From: an uncultured Flavobacteriaceae bacterium
Lineage (GTDB): Bacteria; Bacteroidota; Bacteroidia; Flavobacteriales; Flavobacteriaceae
Length of the DNA: 64,000 bases
Assembly: GCA_905479475.1 (NCBI GenBank)
Contig: CAJQMT010000018.1
Location: 1-64,000, forward strand
Reading direction: 5' to 3'
A model generated the notes under the pieces. The model did no database searches. It had not been told where the DNA came from and saw nothing but the letters and a program-made list of their open reading frames with translations. A program made the translations under genes and the position numbers. Of this stretch, positions 37,079-46,542 are shown piece by piece. Each line of letters begins with the position of its first letter. Within the stretch, counting starts at the first letter, position 1.

Positions 37079-39616
37079 TTGAAAAAAATATTGAAACTCA
37101 TTTTTTTTACCCTCTTTTGCATTCTTGTGCTTCTGATTGGTATTCCCATACTATTTAAAAAACAAATAACTGAAATTGTAACTACTGAAATTAATAAATC
37201 TGTAAATGCAACTGTCACATTTCAAGAGGCCAATATCAGTTTTCTGAAAAAATTCCCCAATGCAACCATTTCAATTTCTGATCTTTTAATTGTTTCGAAT
37301 GGTTCTTTCGCTAATGACACCCTTTTAAATATCAAATCGATTGACTTGAAAACTGGTATTTTCGATGTGTTTCAAAAACACCCAAGCATAAAATCAATCG
37401 CCATTGAAAATGGTTTTGTCAATTTGTTTTCGAACCGAAAGGGACAAACAAATTACGCTATTGTTAAAAACAAAGAAAAATCAAACGAAGCAGACACAAC
37501 TGTTGCTTCGAACTTTTCATTGCATGTCGATTCTTACCAATTGAAAGATATCAACCTCCAGTATGTCGACCAAAAAAGTAACTTACATTTAAAAGTAGAA
37601 AATATCAACCATGAAGGAGCTTTACAATTAAAAGGAGAACAGATTTACTTGCAAACAAAATCTTCTATTGACAGACTTTCTTTTTCCATGGCACATATCA
37701 CCTATTTGAACAGTGTCTCTGCTGACTTAAAGGCTGGGCTAGAGCTCGATTTAAAAACGATGAAATTCACCTTCAAAGAAAACAATCTTAAAATAAATGA
37801 TTTACACCTTGGCGCGGATGGTTTTGTTCAATTGAACGAAGAAAATATTGCAATGAATTTTAATTTTCGTTCCAATAATTCTGAATTTAAGGGACTACTA
37901 TCCTTGATTCCTTCTGCTTATTCTTCCAGTTTTCAAGATATAAAGACAACGGGGAATCTCAACTTCAAAGGAAATATTCAGGGAGTTTACAACGATTTTG
38001 AAATTCCCAAATTCAATATAGACATTGACACAAAAAATGCTTCCTTCAAATATCCTGAACTTCCAAACACTGTTCAACATATTTTTATAGACACAAAAAT
38101 CACAAATGCGACGGGAAAAATTGACGATACTGCCATTGCTATAAAACAACTTGGTTTTAAAATAGACCAAGATGCTTTTTCGGTAAGGGGCAAAATCACA
38201 AATCTCACAAGCAATCCAAAAATCCAAGCAACCCTTAAAGGAACTATTGATTTAAAAAACATTTCCGAAGCGTACCCTATTTCACTCAAACAAAATCTTC
38301 AAGGAAACATACAAACCGAACTTACGACTTCTTTTACACGGAAAGCCCTTGAAAACAAAAACTTCAAACAAATTTCAAGCACTGGTTTTATTGCATTGGA
38401 TAATTTTTTCACTACCACCGAATTACTACCAAATCCGATTCAAATCAATACAGCATTGCTCAATTTCAACCAACAAAATTTTTCTCTAAAGAAATTTGAA
38501 GCCAAAACAGGGAGCAGTGATCTCAAACTTCATGGCAGCCTCCACAATCTCTACAATTTTATTTTTGGAGATGGAGAATTGCACGGCGACTTTAAACTTA
38601 GCTCCAAATTTTTAAACGTTTCCGATTTACTCAGTACTCGTGATACTTCTGTATCTACTAATACCGATACCATTTCATCAATTGAAACCTTGAAAATTCC
38701 AGCAAAAATAAATGCTGTCCTTACTGTAAACACCAAAAATGTTATCTATGACAACTTGTTGCTAGATGATTTTATTGGAACTGTTAAAATCGAAAACCAA
38801 AAAGCTGTTTTTGAAAAGACAAACGCGAAAATGTTTCAAGGAGATATCGGCATCGAAGGATTTGTAGATACCAAACCCACTCCTAGTAATTTCGACTTTG
38901 CTTTCATTCTCAAAGATTTCAATATTAGCCGTTCTGTGAGCTCTTTGGAGTTCCTGCATTCCATTGCTCCTTTTACCAATGCTATCAACGGGAGAATGAG
39001 TTCTTCGTTTAAAATGCATGGCAGTTTCAACAACAACTTGCTTCCTGACCTGCAAAGTATTTCTGGAAACGCACTTGCCAATTTAGACGTTGAAAAGTTG
39101 GATCCCAAAAAGTCAAAAGTGCTCAACTTGATTGACACCAAATTATCCTTCATTGATTTATCAAAGTTAGATCTCAAAAACATCAAAACACAGTTCTCGT
39201 TTGAAAACGGGACTGTTCAATTCAAACCTTTTAAAATTGCCAGTTACGACGGCATTCCTCTTCAAATGAGTGGCACACACAATTTCAACAATCAAATAGA
39301 TTATAAAATTAAAATGGATTTACCTGCTTCGTATTTTGGAAAGAATATTTCTGGCTTAATTTCCGATTTATCAGACAGTGATCAAAATAACATGAAGGTT
39401 CCTGTAATTCTTTCCATTGGTGGTCTCGTAAACCGACCTTCCATAAAGACGGATATGAAATCAGCCGCGAGTAAATTGACTAAAAAGATTGCCAAAAGAC
39501 AAAAAGAAAAACTTGTAAATGACCTTTTTGGAGGTGCTACCACTAAAAAAGACTCGAAAAAACAAAAAGACCTCAAAACCACAGCAAAAAAATTACTGAA
39601 GGGTCTCTTTCAATAA
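37079..39616 (+). CDS. AsmA-family protein
   Basis: A protein of 845 residues with one N-terminal membrane helix (ILKLIFFTLFCILVLLIGIPILF) and a long periplasmic part rich in beta strands, the AsmA/TamB-like bridge architecture linked to lipid transport to the outer membrane. Markers are NATVTFQEANISFLKKFPNATISISDL near the start, NLNFKGNIQG, and the C-terminal ISGNALANLDVEKLDPKKSKVLNLI and GTHNFNNQIDYKIKMDLP segments. The start is a TTG at 37079, supported by the promoter spacing. The C-terminus is lysine-rich. Monocistronic. The cargo is not known. Confidence 0.85.
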   Translation: MKKILKLIFFTLFCILVLLIGIPILFKKQITEIVTTEINKSVNATVTFQEANISFLKKFPNATISISDLLIVSNGSFANDTLLNIKSIDLKTGIFDVFQKHPSIKSIAIENGFVNLFSNRKGQTNYAIVKNKEKSNEADTTVASNFSLHVDSYQLKDINLQYVDQKSNLHLKVENINHEGALQLKGEQIYLQTKSSIDRLSFSMAHITYLNSVSADLKAGLELDLKTMKFTFKENNLKINDLHLGADGFVQLNEENIAMNFNFRSNNSEFKGLLSLIPSAYSSSFQDIKTTGNLNFKGNIQGVYNDFEIPKFNIDIDTKNASFKYPELPNTVQHIFIDTKITNATGKIDDTAIAIKQLGFKIDQDAFSVRGKITNLTSNPKIQATLKGTIDLKNISEAYPISLKQNLQGNIQTELTTSFTRKALENKNFKQISSTGFIALDNFFTTTELLPNPIQINTALLNFNQQNFSLKKFEAKTGSSDLKLHGSLHNLYNFIFGDGELHGDFKLSSKFLNVSDLLSTRDTSVSTNTDTISSIETLKIPAKINAVLTVNTKNVIYDNLLLDDFIGTVKIENQKAVFEKTNAKMFQGDIGIEGFVDTKPTPSNFDFAFILKDFNISRSVSSLEFLHSIAPFTNAINGRMSSSFKMHGSFNNNLLPDLQSISGNALANLDVEKLDPKKSKVLNLIDTKLSFIDLSKLDLKNIKTQFSFENGTVQFKPFKIASYDGIPLQMSGTHNFNNQIDYKIKMDLPASYFGKNISGLISDLSDSDQNNMKVPVILSIGGLVNRPSIKTDMKSAASKLTKKIAKRQKEKLVNDLFGGATTKKDSKKQKDLKTTAKKLLKGLFQ

Positions 39617-39657
39617 CAACTCCTTGTGTTCAAAAATTATCACAAGTGCGGTTCTTT

Positions 39658-40491
39658 TTATTTTACTCTTAATTCTTGGTCAATACTGACTGTGTTTGAA
39701 TTCAAATCATTCAACGCTTTTAATTCTTGAACTGAGAGTTTGTGTTTTTTAGAAATCGAATACAGCGTGTCTCCTTTTCTCACACGATGGATTTTGATTT
39801 TCCCTTTCTTTGCTTCTTTTATTTTTTTTCTTAGGACAATCTTATCGTAATTGTACAAACGATAGGTTTCTATCAAATGAATTAATTTTTTTGGATATTT
39901 TTTATCGGTGGCGTAACCTGCTTTTTTCAATCCTTTAGCCCAGCCTTTGTAATCGTCTTTTTTTAGTTTGAACAAAAAATCATAGCGATCCCTGGTCTTT
40001 AAGAATTTGGAATGATCCTTGTAAGATTGTGCAACCTCCTTGTACTTTCGAAAGCATTCTTGTTTTTTATCATCGTCGTGACGCACGGACTTTCCATTCC
40101 AGCCTTTGTGACATTTTACTCCGAAATGATTGTTTGACTTCAATGCTAGCTGACTTACGCCATTCCCCGACTCCAGAATTCCTTGTGCCAATGTAATACT
40201 CGCTGGAATTTTGTTTTTTTTCATCTCATACATGGCCGTCTCTGCGTATTTACTTATGTAGGCTATGGTTCGGATATTCAAGCTGGACTTCTTTTTAAAC
40301 AACTTGGCAACTTCTCTTTTTACCTTTTTATCTTTTGGGGTTTCAATGACAACTTTTGGGACTGGAATTCGTTCGGTTGCTTTTCTGCTAGATCCACAGC
40401 TTGTGAGCGACAAGAACAAAAAAAGTGTGCCAATGATAAAATAGCCATGACAACAGATCTTTCTTTTGAAAATGTGGATTTGCTTGTTCAT
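39658..40491 (-). CDS. Lipoprotein glucosaminidase with LysM domain
   Basis: A 277-residue peptidoglycan hydrolase. The N-terminus ends in a clear lipobox (FLSLTSCGSS, Cys32). Residues about 85-215 are a GH73-type N-acetylglucosaminidase domain: SITLAQGILESGNGVSQLA carries the catalytic Glu, followed by NNHFGVKCHKGWNG and YATDKKYPKKLIHLIE. The last 45 residues are a LysM peptidoglycan-binding motif (HRVRKGDTLYSISKKHKLSVQELKALN). It would cut glycan strands during growth or division. It begins 9 bp after the upstream PLP-enzyme gene, so they are co-transcribed. Confidence 0.92.
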   Translation of the reverse strand: MNKQIHIFKRKICCHGYFIIGTLFLFLSLTSCGSSRKATERIPVPKVVIETPKDKKVKREVAKLFKKKSSLNIRTIAYISKYAETAMYEMKKNKIPASITLAQGILESGNGVSQLALKSNNHFGVKCHKGWNGKSVRHDDDKKQECFRKYKEVAQSYKDHSKFLKTRDRYDFLFKLKKDDYKGWAKGLKKAGYATDKKYPKKLIHLIETYRLYNYDKIVLRKKIKEAKKGKIKIHRVRKGDTLYSISKKHKLSVQELKALNDLNSNTVSIDQELRVK

Positions 40492-40500
40492 TTTTATAAT

Positions 40501-41427
40501 TTATACTTCGATTAGGGGGAGGCCTTTTTTTTGCAACAAGATATTCATTCCTAAAATTCCTTGCAACCCTCCTGTATGAATTGCCAAAATTTTTGCGTTT
40601 TCAGGAAAAAAATCTTTTTGAATTAAATCCAATACCCCAAACATCATTTTCCCTGTATAAATAGGGTCCAAAGGAATGCTTGTTTCTTTTTTAAATGTAT
40701 TTACAAAGCCTATCAAATCTTTTGTCATTTTTCCGTACCCTCCGAAATGATATTCATGATTTAGTTCCCAATTTGTCTTTGTTACTTTGTTTTTTTTAAT
40801 TTCGTCTTTCAAAAATGTTCCTTTGAGCGCGGGGAATCCTATTACTTTTTGCTGCGGTGTCGAGGCGTTTATAATTCCTGAAATCGTTCCTCCTGTTCCC
40901 ACAGCTGCACAAACAAAATCAAACACGCTGGTTTCCTTGTCTAGGATTTCTTCACAGCCTTTTACTGCCCATTCGTTGGTTCCTCCCTCAGGCAACAAAT
41001 ATGCATCAGGATGCGATGCTTGTAATTCTTTCAAAAAGCCAACTGTTTCTTTTTTCTTGTATTCGGCACGGGAAATAAATTGGAGTTGCATTCCCAATTT
41101 GGCAGCTGCATTCAATGTTGGATTTGACGCTAGAGTTGCTGGCAAATCATCGGCCAACTCTTCTCCTCGAATGATTCCAATCGTTTCAAAATTAAATTCT
41201 GAACCCGCTCCCGCTGTTGCCAAAATGTGGTTGGAATATGCTCCTCCAAAAGTGATCAATTTTTTCTTGTTCAACTTTCTAGCATTCTGCAAGTTGTAAT
41301 ATAACTTTCGGTATTTGTTTCCTGAAATTACGGGATGTAACAAGTCTTCTCTTTTCACAAACAAAGAGACCTTTTTCTTTTTCAAAATGGGGAATATCAC
41401 TTCGGTCGTTGCAGTTCGCAATTCCAT
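40501..41427 (-). CDS. PLP-dependent D-cysteine desulfhydrase / ACC deaminase-like enzyme
   Basis: A 308-residue fold-type II PLP enzyme of the ACC deaminase/D-cysteine desulfhydrase group. The PLP lysine lies in VISGNKYRKLYYN, followed by FGGAYSNHILATAGAG (phosphate-binding Ser/Asn region), LLPEGGTNEWAVKG and the glycine loop VGTGGTISGIINA. These enzymes deaminate ACC or release sulfide from D-cysteine; the sequence by eye does not decide which, and it is slightly shorter than typical D-cysteine desulfhydrase. It sits between the ABC-F gene (54-bp gap) and the LysM glucosaminidase. Confidence 0.87.
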   Translation of the reverse strand: MELRTATTEVIFPILKKKKVSLFVKREDLLHPVISGNKYRKLYYNLQNARKLNKKKLITFGGAYSNHILATAGAGSEFNFETIGIIRGEELADDLPATLASNPTLNAAAKLGMQLQFISRAEYKKKETVGFLKELQASHPDAYLLPEGGTNEWAVKGCEEILDKETSVFDFVCAAVGTGGTISGIINASTPQQKVIGFPALKGTFLKDEIKKNKVTKTNWELNHEYHFGGYGKMTKDLIGFVNTFKKETSIPLDPIYTGKMMFGVLDLIQKDFFPENAKILAIHTGGLQGILGMNILLQKKGLPLIEV

Positions 41428-41481
41428 TGCTACATCTATTTTTTACTTTTTAGCTTTCGCAGAAACTACTTCCTTCTACAA

Positions 41482-43398
41482 TCATACAAAAGTATTTAGT
41501 TTCTCGTCTAAAGATTCCCAATCATTCATCAAAATATCTAAGGCGTCTTTTTTAGCTTGGTAATTTTTAAAAAAATCAGGATTTGCAGAAACAGTTGCGT
41601 AGTCCTCTGCCAATGCAGCATCCATCTCCAACACTTCTTTTTCAGTAGACGCAATCGTTCGCTCCACTTTGCTAAGCTTATTTTTCAATTGTTTGAGCTC
41701 TTTTTCTTCTTGACGGCTTAACTTATAAGCTTCTTTTTTAGATTCTTTGACCACTTCCACTTTCGTTTTTTTCTCAGCTTCACGCAAATTCTCTAATTTG
41801 TGTTCTTCCAAAAAATAATCAATATCTCCGAGATACTCTTTGATCACACGGTCTTTAAATCCAAAAACCTTTTGTGTCAAACCTTGTAAAAAATCCCGGT
41901 CATGTGATACCAATATTAAAGTTCCTTCGAATTGTTGCAAGGCCTGCTTTAACACATTTTTAGAAACAATGTCGAGATGATTGGTAGGCTCATCCATGAT
42001 CAATACATTGAATGGGGTCAATAACATTTTACAAATTGCCAAACGGTTTCTCTCACCACCAGACAATACCTTTACTTTTTTATCCACATCATCGCCTCCA
42101 AACAAAAAGGACCCCAACATATCTCTTACACGCATACGATTGGTATCATTGGCTGCATCTTCCATGGTTTCTAAGAGGGTTTTCTCTCCATCCAAATATT
42201 CGGCTTGATTTTGGGCAAAATATCCAATTTCAACATTGTGTCCCAGGGCAATGGCCCCATCGTATTGAATCTCGTTGACCATCATTTTTGCCAAGGTTGA
42301 TTTTCCTTGCCCATTTTGTCCTACAAATGCAATTTTTGCAGAACGTTCAATCATCAAGTTAACATTCTCCAAGACATGTTTTTCTCCGTAACTTTTTGAA
42401 AGGTTTTTAGTTTCTACCACCACTTTTCCTGGCTGTTTCGACACAGGAAATTTCACATTCATCACCGCATTGTCTTCCACATCTACTTCGATGCGTTCTA
42501 CTTTATTTAGCTGTTTGATTAAAGATTGTGCCATAGAAGCCTTGTTGGCTTTTGCCCTAAACTTCTCAATCAACTGTTCTTTTGCTTTGATTTCTTTTTC
42601 CTGATTTTTTTGAGATTGCAATTGTTTTTCACGAATTTCTTCACGCAAAACCAAGTACTGAGAATAAGGTTTTTTGTAATCGTATATTTTTCCAAGAGAA
42701 ATTTCAATCGTGCGATTTGTCACATTGTCCAAAAACATTTTATCGTGCGAAACCAAAACAATCGCTCCTGCATAGGATTTTAAAAAGTTTTCCAACCAAA
42801 TAATGGATTCAATATCCAGGTGATTCGTCGGTTCATCGAGTAATAAAATATCATTCTTTTGCAATAGGAGTTTTGCCAACTCAATACGCATACGCCAACC
42901 TCCAGAAAAAGTATCGGTGAGTTTGTCAAAATCTTCTCTTTGAAAACCCAATCCTTGTAATATTTTTTCAGTATCTCCTTGGTAATTGTATCCTCCTAGC
43001 AATTCATAACGGGTAGAAACCTCATCCAAATCGTGAATCAATTGGGTATAGTAGTCACTTTCGTAATCGGTGCGTGTTGCCAATTCCTCGTTGATTTTTG
43101 CCAACCTGCCTTCCAATTCTACAATTTCTTCAAAAGCTTGATAAGCCTCTTCTAAAATGGTTCTTCCTGCAACAAATTCAATGTCTTGGCGCAAAAAACC
43201 TATGCGAATTCCCTTCTCAAGTGCTAAAGTTCCACCATCGTTTTCAATGTCTCCAGAAATTACTTTTAACAGCGTAGATTTTCCTGCGCCATTCTTTCCT
43301 ACCAGGCCTGCTCTGTTTCCTTTTTCTAATTTGAATGTTATTTCTGAAAAAAGATCTTCTCCACTAAAGGAAACTGTTAAATTGTGTATGTTCAGCAT
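41482..43398 (-). CDS. ABC-F family ATPase
   Basis: A 638-residue cytosolic protein with two ABC ATPase domains and no membrane helices, the ABC-F layout of ribosome-associated factors. First domain: Walker A GKNGAGKSTLL, signature FSGGWRMRIELAKLL, Walker B LLLDEPTNHLD. The ABC-F linker is a charged helix pair (about residues 235-295, KQLQSQKNQEKEIKAKEQLIEKFRAK). Second domain: GQNGQGKSTLA, LSGGERNRLAICKML, LIMDEPTNHLD. The C-terminal 80 residues form a charged coiled coil, as in Uup/YdiF. It likely affects translation rather than transport. A -7-like element (TAGTTTTG, 43423-43430) lies just upstream. Confidence 0.93.
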   Translation of the reverse strand: MLNIHNLTVSFSGEDLFSEITFKLEKGNRAGLVGKNGAGKSTLLKVISGDIENDGGTLALEKGIRIGFLRQDIEFVAGRTILEEAYQAFEEIVELEGRLAKINEELATRTDYESDYYTQLIHDLDEVSTRYELLGGYNYQGDTEKILQGLGFQREDFDKLTDTFSGGWRMRIELAKLLLQKNDILLLDEPTNHLDIESIIWLENFLKSYAGAIVLVSHDKMFLDNVTNRTIEISLGKIYDYKKPYSQYLVLREEIREKQLQSQKNQEKEIKAKEQLIEKFRAKANKASMAQSLIKQLNKVERIEVDVEDNAVMNVKFPVSKQPGKVVVETKNLSKSYGEKHVLENVNLMIERSAKIAFVGQNGQGKSTLAKMMVNEIQYDGAIALGHNVEIGYFAQNQAEYLDGEKTLLETMEDAANDTNRMRVRDMLGSFLFGGDDVDKKVKVLSGGERNRLAICKMLLTPFNVLIMDEPTNHLDIVSKNVLKQALQQFEGTLILVSHDRDFLQGLTQKVFGFKDRVIKEYLGDIDYFLEEHKLENLREAEKKTKVEVVKESKKEAYKLSRQEEKELKQLKNKLSKVERTIASTEKEVLEMDAALAEDYATVSANPDFFKNYQAKKDALDILMNDWESLDEKLNTFV

Positions 43399-43422
43399 TG
43401 GATGTCATATTCTTGTATGCTG

Positions 43423-43430
43423 CAAAACTA
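43423..43430 (-). promoter_or_regulatory. ABC-F operon promoter -7 element
   Basis: TAGTTTTG followed by C on the minus strand fits TAnnTTTG, about 25 bases before the start codon. No clear -33 element. Confidence 0.45.
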
Positions 43431-43520
43431 TCACTATTTTTAGACTTAATGTCTATATTTTTAAATCAAAAGAACACGCCATCAAGCGTACGAAAGAAAA
43501 TTAGCGATTTGCTGATGTTT

Positions 43521-44435
43521 TTAAAGGTGAACCTCCGTAACTTGTTTGAGTGCTTCGGTATAATTTTTTCCATCGTGCAGAGGAACATCCAAAACTTCGG
43601 GAAATATTTGAAGTAATTCTTTGGTGTAATTTTTCTGAAGATGTGTATCTAACACTTCTTGATTTCTCCATCTTTCTCGCAGTACAAACTTAGACGAATG
43701 ATTCCTTACTTCATATAGCTGAAAGGCGATGTTTCCTTGCTCTTGTCTACTGTTCTTGATGGATTTAAACATTTTCTCTAAAAACTTTTTTTTGAAATTT
43801 TCCTTCACGGTAAACTCAATAAATAAATTGACGGTTTCATCGACAGCATTTGGTGATTTGATTTCTTTTTCTGGTATGGGAAGTAGCGCTTTGAGGTATA
43901 AAAATTCGACCCCTACACCATATTTTTCCCCAGCTTTAAAAGCCTGTTGTGTATGCGGCAACCGAAAGTGCTCCCACAATGCTTGCCTATTCTCCCATTT
44001 TTCATAAAGATAAAATGTATTGGGTATATTTCTATCCTCATAAAGTTCCATCAACACATTCCCTTTTTCTTGTTGAGCTCCTTCGATATCTTTCGTCAAT
44101 GCTTGTTTCATTTTCTGTTTGTATCCTTCTTTGGCTTTAACCGTGATAAACATCGCATACATGTCTTCACTCAATGCCCTATCTATTTGTGGAGTAACAT
44201 TCTTTGAGACATCGGACAAGTCGTAGCTAGAAATTGTATAGGGTTCATCTGGTCTGGTATTCACATCCTCTTTGGAATACCCTCCCAAATCCATATTTAC
44301 AATCACAAGTTCATCACCTCTTAAAATGACCTCTGCTGGTTGATCTAATAAGCCTCCTTCTCCATTGGTATCTCCATTCTGATGAAGTTTCTCTATTTCT
44401 CCAAACTCATCAATTGCGTACAAGGCATTTTCCAA
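43521..44435 (-). pseudogene. 5'-truncated gene: end of SMP-30/gluconolactonase-like domain plus two ABM-like domains
   Basis: The open frame codes for about 304 residues but lacks a proper beginning. Its first codon is TTG, an in-frame TGA stands three codons earlier, and the tRNA-Leu terminator begins about 15 bases upstream, leaving no room for a promoter. The first 75 residues (ALYAIDEFGEIEKL..LVIVNMDLGGYSK..DEPYTISSYDLS) read like the last blades of an SMP-30/gluconolactonase-type propeller. Two antibiotic-biosynthesis-monooxygenase-like domains follow, each with the Y-x-x-x-M/F..QEKGNV/QEQGNI..E-x-W pattern (about residues 90-185 and 205-300). I infer a longer gene whose 5' part was deleted at the tRNA locus. 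Expression of the ABM part from an internal ATG remains possible. Confidence 0.65.
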
Positions 44436-44450
44436 AAAAACTCAGAGCAT

Positions 44451-44485
44451 AAAAAAAGCTTTGAACAAATTGTCCAAAGCTTTTT
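44451..44485 (-). terminator. tRNA-Leu terminator
   Basis: AAAAAGCTTTG and CAAAGCTTTTTTT form a 10-bp stem with a loop of about 12 bases and a T run on the minus strand, 10 bases after the tRNA 3' end. Confidence 0.88.
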
Positions 44486-44494
44486 ACATTTTTG

Positions 44495-44576
44495 TGCGGG
44501 CGGAGAGACTCGAACTCTCACACCTTGCGGCACTAGATCCTAAGTCTAGCGTGTCTACCAATTCCACCACGCCCGC
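44495..44576 (-). tRNA. tRNA-Leu, anticodon UAG
   Basis: On the minus strand the acceptor stem GCGGGCG/CGCCCGC encloses a class II tRNA. The anticodon stem CTAGA/TCTAG carries the loop CTTAGGA, giving anticodon TAG (reads CUA). A long variable arm (TGCCGCAAGGTG) and a T arm GAGAG-TTCGAGT-CTCTC follow. Discriminator A; the CCA end is not encoded. Length 82. It has its own promoter and terminator. Confidence 0.96.
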
Positions 44577-44587
44577 TTGCGTGGGTG

Positions 44588-44617
44588 CAAATATACACAA
44601 TCTTGATACATTTCAAA
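44588..44617 (-). promoter_or_regulatory. tRNA-Leu promoter
   Basis: TTTG (44617-44614), 18 bases, TATATTTG (44595-44588, followed by C) on the minus strand, placing the start about 7 bases before the tRNA. Confidence 0.75.
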
Positions 44618-44637
44618 GGAGTTCATTCGTTTTTTAT

Positions 44638-44645
44638 TATTTTTG
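44638..44645 (+). promoter_or_regulatory. Dipeptidase gene promoter -7 element
   Basis: TATTTTTG matches the -7 consensus, about 22 bases before the ATG at 44668. Confidence 0.5.
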
Positions 44646-44667
44646 AAAAACCAACTTTTTATCTTCC

Positions 44668-46062
44668 ATGAAAAACCAAAAAGAATACCTTGAAATTCAT
44701 AAAGATAGGTTTATAAAAGAACTTTTTGACTTGCTCAAAACACCTTCTATCAGTGCAAATCCTGCTAACACACAAGATGTTTTAGACATGGCAAATCTTG
44801 TCAAAACATCCTTGATAAAGATTGGATGTGACAACGTTGAAATTTGTAAAACCCCAGGCTACCCTGTCGTCTATGCAGAAAAAATCATCGATCCCCAATC
44901 ACCAACTGTTCTGGTGTACGGTCATTACGACGTGCAACCTGCCGACCCCATAGAATTGTGGGATAATCCACCATTTAAACCTCTAATCAAAACGACAGAG
45001 ATTCACCCAGAGGGAGCTGTTTTTGCCAGAGGCGCTTGTGATGACAAAGGACAAATGTTCATGCATATCAAAGCAATAGAATATTTAATCGCCACAAATC
45101 AATTACCCTGTAATGTCAAATTCATGATTGAAGGCGAAGAAGAAATTGGCTCTCCGAGCCTCGATTGGTTTGTAAAAAACCATCTCGAAAAATTACAAAA
45201 TGACGTCATCCTTATTTCCGACACTGGAATGATTTCCAATACGCAACCCTCTATCACAACAGGATTGAGAGGACTCTCATACATGGAAGTAACTGTCACA
45301 GGGCCTAACAGAGATTTACACTCTGGATTATACGGAGGAGCCGTAGGCAATCCAATCAATATTTTATCCAAAATGATTTCGAGATTACACAACGAAGAAA
45401 ATGGAGTGACCATACCTGGGTTTTATAAAAATGTAGAAATTTTATCTTCCGAAGAACGCGCAGAAATGGCCAAAGCTCCTTTCTCTTTAGAAGATTATAA
45501 AAATTCCTTGAATTTAAAAGAAGTTTACGGTGAAGCAGGATACACCACCAATGAAAGAAACTCCATAAGACCCACTTTGGATGTCAATGGAATTTGGGGA
45601 GGATATAACGGTGATGGTGCAAAAACCGTCATTCCTTCAAAAGCACATGCCAAAATATCCATGCGTTTGGTTCCAGGGCAAGATCATGAAGAAATTTCAG
45701 AGCTGTTTGCCAACTATTTCAAAAGCTTGGCACCCAAAGCTGTTTTGGTAGAAATCAAGACACACCATGGTGGACATCCTTATGTAACACCTACAAATCA
45801 TATCGGCTATCAAGCGGCAAAAAAGGCTTATGAAGCAACTTTTGACAAAAGTCCTATACCACAACGCTCTGGCGGAAGCATTCCAATTGTTTCCCTTTTT
45901 GAAAAAGAATTGAAAAGCAAATCTATTTTGATGGGCTTTGGATTGGACAGCGATGCCATTCACTCACCCAACGAACATTTTGGGTTGTTTAATTTTTTCA
46001 AAGGCATTGAAACTATTCCTTTGTTTTACAAATATTTCACGGAACTCTCAAAATACGAATAA
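44668..46062 (+). CDS. M20-family dipeptidase
   Basis: A 464-residue zinc peptidase of the M20 (CNDP/PepV-like) family that cleaves dipeptides in the cytoplasm. The metal ligands appear in order: His/Asp in VYGHYDVQPADP, Asp in ARGACDDKGQMFMH, the Glu pair in IEGEEEIGSPS, Asp in LISDTG and His near the end in DAIHSPNEHFGLFNF. The lid (dimerisation) domain occupies about residues 205-350 (HSGLYGGAVGNPINIL). No signal peptide. It is divergent from tRNA-Leu and monocistronic. Confidence 0.92.
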   Translation: MKNQKEYLEIHKDRFIKELFDLLKTPSISANPANTQDVLDMANLVKTSLIKIGCDNVEICKTPGYPVVYAEKIIDPQSPTVLVYGHYDVQPADPIELWDNPPFKPLIKTTEIHPEGAVFARGACDDKGQMFMHIKAIEYLIATNQLPCNVKFMIEGEEEIGSPSLDWFVKNHLEKLQNDVILISDTGMISNTQPSITTGLRGLSYMEVTVTGPNRDLHSGLYGGAVGNPINILSKMISRLHNEENGVTIPGFYKNVEILSSEERAEMAKAPFSLEDYKNSLNLKEVYGEAGYTTNERNSIRPTLDVNGIWGGYNGDGAKTVIPSKAHAKISMRLVPGQDHEEISELFANYFKSLAPKAVLVEIKTHHGGHPYVTPTNHIGYQAAKKAYEATFDKSPIPQRSGGSIPIVSLFEKELKSKSILMGFGLDSDAIHSPNEHFGLFNFFKGIETIPLFYKYFTELSKYE

Positions 46063-46119
46063 AAACATTCTTTTTTTAATTTTTCTAAACTCCCCAAGTA
46101 TTCTAATCGAAGTGACGCA

Positions 46120-46470
46120 TCACAAGAGCAATGCCAATCTCATTTTTTTTGACATCCCCTCCACGACTTTGTCATAAGAATGATCGATGAGTTTTTTCAA
46201 TAACTTTTCTGAAAAATTTTCATAAAAGATAGTATTCCAATGCTTTTTATTCGAGTGATAGCCTGGCTGTATATCCGGATAGGCCTCTCTAAGTTCAAGT
46301 GCATAGGATGGACTGCATTTTAAATTTACTGACGAAGGAAATGTTTCTAAACTGGTCAAAGCAAAGACTTTCCCTGCAACTTTAAAAACCAAGGTTTTTT
46401 CATCAAAAGGAAATCCTTCTGTTGTATGTTTTTTATTCAAACAATAATCCCGAAGTTCCTCTATATTCAT
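46120..46470 (-). CDS. YjbR/MmcQ-family protein
   Basis: A 116-residue protein with the YjbR fold: MNIEELRDYCLNKKHTTEGFPFDEKTLVFKV at the start, the central KVFALTSLE strand, LKCSPSYALELREAYPDIQPGYHSNKKHWNTI, and a C-terminal helix pair. The family is described as DNA-binding-like but its role is unclear. I use the ATG at 46470 rather than a TTG four codons upstream. Convergent with the dipeptidase gene, and 60 bp downstream of dnaE on the same strand. Confidence 0.88.
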   Translation of the reverse strand: MNIEELRDYCLNKKHTTEGFPFDEKTLVFKVAGKVFALTSLETFPSSVNLKCSPSYALELREAYPDIQPGYHSNKKHWNTIFYENFSEKLLKKLIDHSYDKVVEGMSKKMRLALLL

Positions 46471-46542
46471 ATGTTTTGGCAATTAGTAACGTTTACTTTT
46501 AAAGAAATAGCAGAAATTCCACGATGCAAACATCCAAGAAGA

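Noticed and set aside
43439-43455. Inverted repeat TAGAC-TTAAT-GTCTA upstream of the ABC-F gene
   Set aside because: The stem has only 5 bp, is AT-rich, and could easily occur by chance; not claimed as an operator.
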